NCBI GenBank assembly: GCA_024742875.1
Contig: JANSXP010000001.1
Coordinates: 62,001-126,000 of the forward strand
Length of the DNA: 64,000 nucleotides
Source: Planctomycetaceae bacterium
GTDB taxonomy: Bacteria > Planctomycetota > Planctomycetia > Planctomycetales > Planctomycetaceae
Direction: 5' to 3'
Shown one piece after another: positions 58,096-64,000 of the stretch (position 1 is the first letter of the stretch; every line of letters starts with the position of its first letter). The notes beneath the pieces were generated by a model. It was not told the origin of the DNA. It did not search any database and saw nothing but the letters and a program-made list of their open reading frames with translations. The position numbers and the translations under genes were made by a program.

Positions 58096-61000
58096 CTATC
58101 GCTGGGGAGGCTGCACTTCTTCGACAACGGCCCCGTTCGTGTCACTGAGAATCAACACGGCAAACCGATCTACCTGATTCAGTTCACCCGTATTCAGTGA
58201 GGAGTAATCGAAGCGTCCCCGCAGGTCCGTGTAGCCGTCCTTGTAGAACCGGACCGTGCCGTCTTTCAGTCGAGCGTACGTCTTCACATAAACGCGTGAC
58301 AGACCTTTGCCGGTACGCGCATCTGCCACTTTGAGCTGCCCATAGTTCTCCAGCATCTGCACATTCAGCGAGTTGGAATAGTAGGCGGCCGATTTTTTCA
58401 TGCCGCGTCCCGATACTTCCACCAGCACATTGCTGTTATGCAGCTGCTCTGGCAGTTCAAAGGTGTGCTGAGCAGAGTCTTCCGGCAGTTCAACGGTCTG
58501 TGTCAGGTTCGGCCGGATGTTGGAAAACCGACTTCCGTACTGCTGCACAAACGGGTTGCGGCTGAACAGCAGCTCGATGTCCATCAGGTAGTAATTGACG
58601 GTGAGCGTCTCGACGTTCTGGAAGTCGATCGCCACTTCTTTGCTTTCCACCTCCAGATCGAAGGAGCAGTCCGCGGCGGCCAGCAGCGTGTTGTTCTGCT
58701 GAGAGTTCTCCGGATCCTGCACGTCTGGGGCACTGCCGTTGATTTCCTCCAGCTGTGACTGCATGGCGGCGAACAGACCCCTCCAGCGATCGACCGGATA
58801 GTCGGCGTACTTACGGCAGATGGCGGTCGCGATCGTGGGGTCGTCCTCATAGAAATCCAGATATGCCGCACAGTAGTCGTATTGAATCCGAGCCGAGACA
58901 CGATCCGGATTGACGCCGGCAAACGTGGCGATGGCCTCCTCCACACGATCCTGCAGCAGCAGATAGTAGGTGATGCTCATCAACTGCTCGTCATCAAAAT
59001 CCGTCTGATAGGTGAGCAGTTTTGTGAGGGCATTCCACTGCGTGCGGAATCTGTCGTTGGGGATTTTGCGTGTGGATCCCAGACGATGGCTGCGGGCATT
59101 GACCAGTGGGCTGTAGTCCCGCTGCTGATAAGAGTGGCGGTCCACCGGATTGATTGTCAGCAGGGGACTGTCAAACACCGGACCCACATGCCGCGTCAGC
59201 CCCTCATTTTTGCTCAGGTACTGCTGCATTCGCGCGGCATCGTTGTGCATCACAGCGTAGCTCCACAGGGTGTCGTGAAACGCGTGTCGCTGATCCAGAA
59301 CGCGCGTCACCTGTTCAAAGAACGCCTGATCCTTCATTCGCCAGGCGATACGCCCCAGGTCAATCAGGTTGATGTTCTGAGTCGTCAGAAACTCGAGCAC
59401 TTTTTCTTTTGCGGCGAACTGCGAGACATGGTTCCACGACTCCGTGTCGATGGTGGATGGTTTCTCGACGACATGGAATGTGAACGGATCTGCGAACGCC
59501 AGCACCCTGTCTTCCGAGGTGACCTGAACAGGGTAGTGCGGCAGGTCATCGGCAGTCGGGAAATAGAAATGATAGTTGTGCGTCAGCGTTGTGAATGGCT
59601 TCAGATCAATGGCCTGCCGGTGCGTATATTTTGTGTTGTTGACGGGCACAGCGCCCTGTGGGATCTGAAGGATCAGCGACAGCGTCTGAGGGGAACTGGT
59701 CGGATTGGTGACGGCCACCTGGCAGCCGTACACCACGTCGACGACAAATTCGTCGGTGATGAATTTGTCCAGCTTGCGATTGCCGACCTGACGATAGCGA
59801 TCGTTCTGGCGATAGAAGTTCTGGCTGACCAGGATGGAAGATTCGTCATTGGCGGTTTCGGCCTCGCGAATTTCGTCAACCGCCACAATCATGGGGCCGG
59901 CCGCTGTGAAGGTCGCCACGCCGTCGCTGGCGTCTGTGCTGTGATCGGCCGCTTCAAACGGCAGATCGGTCAGGGCCAGTGCCAGCAGCATTTCGGTCAG
60001 GTTGGAGGTCGCCTGCAGCAGGTGAGGCGAGACAAAGGCGCTCGCCCGATCGCGTTCGGCAAAGTCGCGCCAGAAATCACTGACGTTGACCAGACCAGCC
60101 ACCTGCTGTTCGATGGGCAGTTTGTAATAGTTGTTTTCCACCCACTCCTGCGTCGGTTTCATCACCTGATAAAGGCGTTTTTGTTTTTCGGCCAGTTTCT
60201 GAGCGGGCAAAGCGCGGATTTCTTCCCGCATCCGGTCGATGCGACGTTCCTTGAGAGACTCCAGCGAAGACTTCAGCTCAAGGTCAGACAGCTGTGCCAG
60301 AGATTCGGCTTCTGCTGCGGCCTCCTGGGGCATGGCGAGTGAACGACGAACACTACCACGCGCCGAGACACCACCACCGCCAAAGCCTCCTCCTCCTCCG
60401 CCCAGTCCGCCAAAGCCCAGCGACGATCCGCCCGGCCCTCGACCGCCCACGGTACCGTTGCCGCTGATGCTCCCGGTCGCCACGGCGCCATCCATCAGCA
60501 GGTTACCCGCAACCCCAGGGCGGGTCTGCAGGGCATTGCTGCCGAACGCCGTGTCAAACAGCACCGTGTTGCGGGTGACGTCCACCGGCAGCAGGTCCAC
60601 CGCGTGCCCGATGTACTGCTGCATGTGGGGCACTTCGCCTTCAATGCGGTCGGCCAGCAGGATCTTCTCCGCTGTGTTCAGCCGCGCGTAATACCACGGA
60701 TCCAGATATGACGTCAGGTCATGATCCAGCAGATAGTGATCCATGAACGTTTTATGCAGTTTGTTCGCCAGATACGGGCGGACCACGTCATTGAAGAACC
60801 TGGCATCTTTGCGGGCAATGAACAGGTTCAGTTCGTGACACGCGTATTGGGAATACCGAGACTGTTTTTCTTCGTCCGTCAGCGCAGGCCAGCGGGTGAG
60901 AAATTCAAATTCCGCCAGCGGTGTGCGACCGTTCAGCGTCGCCAGTACCTGATAGGCGCGGGGCAGACTGTCGATCACTTCCATCTGGACAGAAGCGTCC

Positions 61001-64000
61001 ACACTCGATGTGACGGAATCTCCCTGGCTGAGGACGCGAAATTCCTTGACCTGATTCAGGTGTCGCTCAGGCTCAAATGACTGGCCCAGTCGCAGGTCAA
61101 TGCGTGTGGGCGCCGGTGCCGTGGCGCTGATGGAGCGAACGGCCGTATTGAGCGTGTCCACGGCCACTACCCGCAGATGCTGATGCTGCGTCAGTTCCTT
61201 CGCCGGGATTCGTACCACGCCGTCTTTGTCAGGCTGCAGGTTCACAGCCACAATGGAGGGAGACGGCAGGAAGTCCAGACTGGCGTATCCGCCGCCTTCA
61301 CCTTCCGCTTTCTTCTTTTGCTGAGCCCGATCCATCATGGCGGCATCCGGCTCTGCGGACGGAGCAAACTCACCTCCACTGGCCGCGTTCAGACGTCCTG
61401 TCTCTGTGCTTTGCAGAACGAAAGGGTTCAGCAGCATTCCAGGCCGCTCGTTCATGTTGCCGGGAAAACGAGTTTCCTGCCGGCGTTCGAGGATGTAGCG
61501 GTACTCATCGCCGATGTTGCGACCTTCCACATAAGACGATCGAAGGCCTCGTGGTGTTCGCTGCGAAAGTGGCTCTCTGTCGTAGACGGCCAGTTCGCGG
61601 AAGGCGTCAAATTCGGGCACGTATCGGGTCCCGAGAATGTGCACCCGCGCGGTGGGCGACACGTTGTGCAGTTTGACGACCACGTTGTCCCCTTGGGCAA
61701 CAACGGATTCGATCTGTATGCCGTCTTTGCCCCGACGTTCCAGCTGACGATGTCGGCCGGCGATGAAGCCGTTGCGTGTCTGTCCGTCCGTGATTCGCAC
61801 CAGCAGACGGCGTGGTCCGGGATACAGTGTCAGTTCATAATCCCCCGGCTCCAGATCGTTGATTGTCAGGAAACCGTTTTGCAGCTTCGCCGCAGGGTAG
61901 CGATCAGCCACGTAAGACGAGCCTCGCATTTCCAGCAGCGACAGCGAGCTGCGGGACAGTTTTTCCGCCCCCATCCACGGGAGTCGAATTTCTTCGCCGG
62001 CGGCCGCGTGGACCAGTCGATAATAGTTGTGTCGATCCGAGGTGAGTGACCAGCGGCGATTGGCGCAGCCACTGGAACTAACGCGGATGTATTCGATGTC
62101 CTTCAGGGGTCCCAGCACAATCTGTCCGGCAGCGTCAGTGGCCAGGGTCTGCTGGATGGGCTGTTTGAAGTGGGCGTGCTTCAGTAGCACATTCACCGTG
62201 CGGGCGTCGCGCATCTCCCCCGTTTTGCCGCGCATTTCCAGCACATATCCGAGGTCGGATCTCAGCAGGTGCAGATCGCTGATGGCCTCGGTTTTGTCAA
62301 TCTGATTGATGGCCACGCTGCTCGAGGCCGTGAGCGTTTGTCGGGCACCTGTGGAGCCCACTTTGATGGTCGCCTGAAGCGAAAAACTAATGCGACTCAG
62401 ACGCGGAGGGACGGCAAATTCGTGAATGGACTCACGGTCTTCAAACAGTGGGAAATCGGCCACCCGCTGCTGGCTTTGCACATTACTGTGGTCGGTGCTG
62501 GAGATTGTGAGATTCACATCTTCCAGAGCCGACAGTGACACGGGCACGCCGTTGAGCGTCAGCACAGGACGTACCATCAGATCCGCATTGCGCTGACGCA
62601 GCAGGGCCTCGCGGTCCACGTACATTCCGGCGTTCAGTTGATAGGTTTCACGGACCGCATTGAATTTTGCAATGGAGGAAAAACCGTCCGCTGTGGCAAT
62701 CACACATGTGCGGGAACCGGCACTGGAGGTAAACGGAACGGTGACTTCTCCATCGACGGCATCGTACTGCTGGCCGCCAAGATACAGTCGTGCATCCGCC
62801 ACGATCTCGTCGGCTTCGTCCAAGATGGTGAAGGCATGTCCGTCGGGCGTTATTCGCACCAGGTGCCGCAGGCGTCCTTTGTGAATAAGTGCACGACTGC
62901 TCTGGCCGTTGCCAATCAGGTCGATGACGTAAGTGCCTCGTTCGTTCAGCTGCGGGAACGTGAAGCGTCGTGTGACGCGACGCAGCGGCGGCTCACTGTA
63001 TTCGTACGTCTGCTCTTCGTTGGCAATCAGTCCGTCCAGGTTGATGTCTGTGTTGATATGTTTGAGGTTCTCACGGTGGTAGTTGAGCGTGTTGATCTGG
63101 AAGACCTTCACGATCAGCGTCGGCACGTTTTTAATACTGACTTCCAGACTCACGGGCTCTTCGGCAGAAAAGTACTGGCGATTGGTCGGATGAAAGTCGA
63201 TGTCCACGCGATCCTTCAGCTGCCGATACTTTTCAGCAGGCAGCAGCGCGTACCACTGTTCCGCGTCGCCGAGCCCGTTGACGATCTTGGCTTCCGCAAA
63301 CAGATGCTGCAAAAATGTGTCCCGCAGCCATGGTCGGAACTCGTCAAAGCTTTTGTCTTCCCGGAAAAATTCGAGCAGGTAGCTTTGCAGCAGGCGTTCG
63401 TCGTTGCCGACATTGCCCAGGCCTGTAAGAGCCGCGAATGACTGATTCAGATTGCACAGCTGACGGCTGACGTTTACATCCTTCAGCCACTGCGGATTCG
63501 CGTACGACATGTTCCGCGGCAGCTTGAGATATTCGGTGAATCGTTCGCGACTGAGCTGACCCAGCTGCTGATCCAGCAGCAGGCGGTGGTGCAGCAAGTG
63601 AGCCTTCAGGGAGTTATGCGCAGGGCTGAGGGTGCGAACAAAATTCCAGACGCGATCAAACCAGGCCAGTCGTTCGTCCACATCCTGCGTCAGATCCACG
63701 TCGTGTCCAGGCGCCAAACGCGCCAGATAGATGGCGATAAAGCGGGATTCGTTGCGCAGCTGTGGCCGCAGTCGGAGCAGCTCATCGAGCTGCTTTTTGA
63801 GCATGCGGCTGTGAATTTTTAGTGAGCCGAATCCGCCGCTGTTTTTGTGCTGCAGGTCGGCGACCACCAGTTCGGGCAGCGACTTGAAATCGGGCCGCTC
63901 CAGGCGGCTGAGCAGCACGCGTCGCCGATCCCCATCCAGCGGTTCGGACACCAGCCAGTGGAGGGCCGCGTTTTCAAAGCCGTCCAGGCCGGAACTTTGC
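58096..64000 (-). CDS. Very large MG/alpha-2-macroglobulin-like protein, N-terminus truncated by window edge
   Basis: ORF of at least 1951 aa; no stop between 63951 and 64000 in the same frame; MG-like region PVSLEVSIKNVPTLIVKVFQINTLNYHRENL; internal Gly-rich linker. Confidence 0.75.
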   Translation of the reverse strand, partial: QSSGLDGFENAALHWLVSEPLDGDRRRVLLSRLERPDFKSLPELVVADLQHKNSGGFGSLKIHSRMLKKQLDELLRLRPQLRNESRFIAIYLARLAPGHDVDLTQDVDERLAWFDRVWNFVRTLSPAHNSLKAHLLHHRLLLDQQLGQLSRERFTEYLKLPRNMSYANPQWLKDVNVSRQLCNLNQSFAALTGLGNVGNDERLLQSYLLEFFREDKSFDEFRPWLRDTFLQHLFAEAKIVNGLGDAEQWYALLPAEKYRQLKDRVDIDFHPTNRQYFSAEEPVSLEVSIKNVPTLIVKVFQINTLNYHRENLKHINTDINLDGLIANEEQTYEYSEPPLRRVTRRFTFPQLNERGTYVIDLIGNGQSSRALIHKGRLRHLVRITPDGHAFTILDEADEIVADARLYLGGQQYDAVDGEVTVPFTSSAGSRTCVIATADGFSSIAKFNAVRETYQLNAGMYVDREALLRQRNADLMVRPVLTLNGVPVSLSALEDVNLTISSTDHSNVQSQQRVADFPLFEDRESIHEFAVPPRLSRISFSLQATIKVGSTGARQTLTASSSVAINQIDKTEAISDLHLLRSDLGYVLEMRGKTGEMRDARTVNVLLKHAHFKQPIQQTLATDAAGQIVLGPLKDIEYIRVSSSGCANRRWSLTSDRHNYYRLVHAAAGEEIRLPWMGAEKLSRSSLSLLEMRGSSYVADRYPAAKLQNGFLTINDLEPGDYELTLYPGPRRLLVRITDGQTRNGFIAGRHRQLERRGKDGIQIESVVAQGDNVVVKLHNVSPTARVHILGTRYVPEFDAFRELAVYDREPLSQRTPRGLRSSYVEGRNIGDEYRYILERRQETRFPGNMNERPGMLLNPFVLQSTETGRLNAASGGEFAPSAEPDAAMMDRAQQKKKAEGEGGGYASLDFLPSPSIVAVNLQPDKDGVVRIPAKELTQHQHLRVVAVDTLNTAVRSISATAPAPTRIDLRLGQSFEPERHLNQVKEFRVLSQGDSVTSSVDASVQMEVIDSLPRAYQVLATLNGRTPLAEFEFLTRWPALTDEEKQSRYSQYACHELNLFIARKDARFFNDVVRPYLANKLHKTFMDHYLLDHDLTSYLDPWYYARLNTAEKILLADRIEGEVPHMQQYIGHAVDLLPVDVTRNTVLFDTAFGSNALQTRPGVAGNLLMDGAVATGSISGNGTVGGRGPGGSSLGFGGLGGGGGGFGGGGVSARGSVRRSLAMPQEAAAEAESLAQLSDLELKSSLESLKERRIDRMREEIRALPAQKLAEKQKRLYQVMKPTQEWVENNYYKLPIEQQVAGLVNVSDFWRDFAERDRASAFVSPHLLQATSNLTEMLLALALTDLPFEAADHSTDASDGVATFTAAGPMIVAVDEIREAETANDESSILVSQNFYRQNDRYRQVGNRKLDKFITDEFVVDVVYGCQVAVTNPTSSPQTLSLILQIPQGAVPVNNTKYTHRQAIDLKPFTTLTHNYHFYFPTADDLPHYPVQVTSEDRVLAFADPFTFHVVEKPSTIDTESWNHVSQFAAKEKVLEFLTTQNINLIDLGRIAWRMKDQAFFEQVTRVLDQRHAFHDTLWSYAVMHNDAARMQQYLSKNEGLTRHVGPVFDSPLLTINPVDRHSYQQRDYSPLVNARSHRLGSTRKIPNDRFRTQWNALTKLLTYQTDFDDEQLMSITYYLLLQDRVEEAIATFAGVNPDRVSARIQYDYCAAYLDFYEDDPTIATAICRKYADYPVDRWRGLFAAMQSQLEEINGSAPDVQDPENSQQNNTLLAAADCSFDLEVESKEVAIDFQNVETLTVNYYLMDIELLFSRNPFVQQYGSRFSNIRPNLTQTVELPEDSAQHTFELPEQLHNSNVLVEVSGRGMKKSAAYYSNSLNVQMLENYGQLKVADARTGKGLSRVYVKTYARLKDGTVRFYKDGYTDLRGRFDYSSLNTGELNQVDRFAVLILSDTNGAVVEEVQPPQR

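Noticed and set aside
60350-60480. Gly-rich repeat region as a possible mobile or CRISPR-like repeat
   Set aside because: It is an in-frame low-complexity linker in a large CDS, with no regular repeat-spacer structure.
1-64000. tRNA/rRNA, CRISPR arrays, IS elements or prophage
   Set aside because: I looked in the intergenic gaps for T-loop-like motifs, regular repeats and transposase/integrase ORFs and saw none. A tRNAscan/ISfinder run would be needed to be certain.

Overview
The window is about 64 kb of GC-rich, gene-dense bacterial chromosome. Gene content (BBP7-like beta-barrel, exosortase fused to TPRs, type I sulfatase, PVC-type dehydrogenase/cytochrome c protein, MoxR/DUF58/VWA cluster) points to a planctomycete; this assignment is inference. 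The dominant structure is a co-directional run from about 6.4 to 28.0 kb. It holds an Fe(III)-type ABC importer coupled to an NHL propeller protein, then VWA - MoxR - DUF58 - BatA-like VWA, then two successive [exported membrane protein + ABC ATPase + ABC-2 permease] triads, with many ATGA/GTGA stop/start overlaps. Other genes include rhamnulokinase, ftsY, hflX, queC, queE, a second DUF58 protein, a class C beta-lactamase-like hydrolase, an M13 peptidase, a SUMF1-domain protein, an orphan ABC-2 permease followed directly by a MvaI/BcnI-like nuclease with an apparent export signal, a UxaA-family hydratase, and a very large MG/A2M-like protein that runs off the right edge. The most interesting observations are (1) the apparently exported MvaI/BcnI-like nuclease with no methyltransferase, (2) the duplicated triads in the MoxR operon, and (3) short tandem duplications that include stop codons at four gene ends, one of which creates a six-codon mini-ORF between two ATGA overlaps. 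I recognised no tRNA, rRNA, CRISPR array, transposase or prophage. All family calls come from reading motifs by eye; no database search was run.
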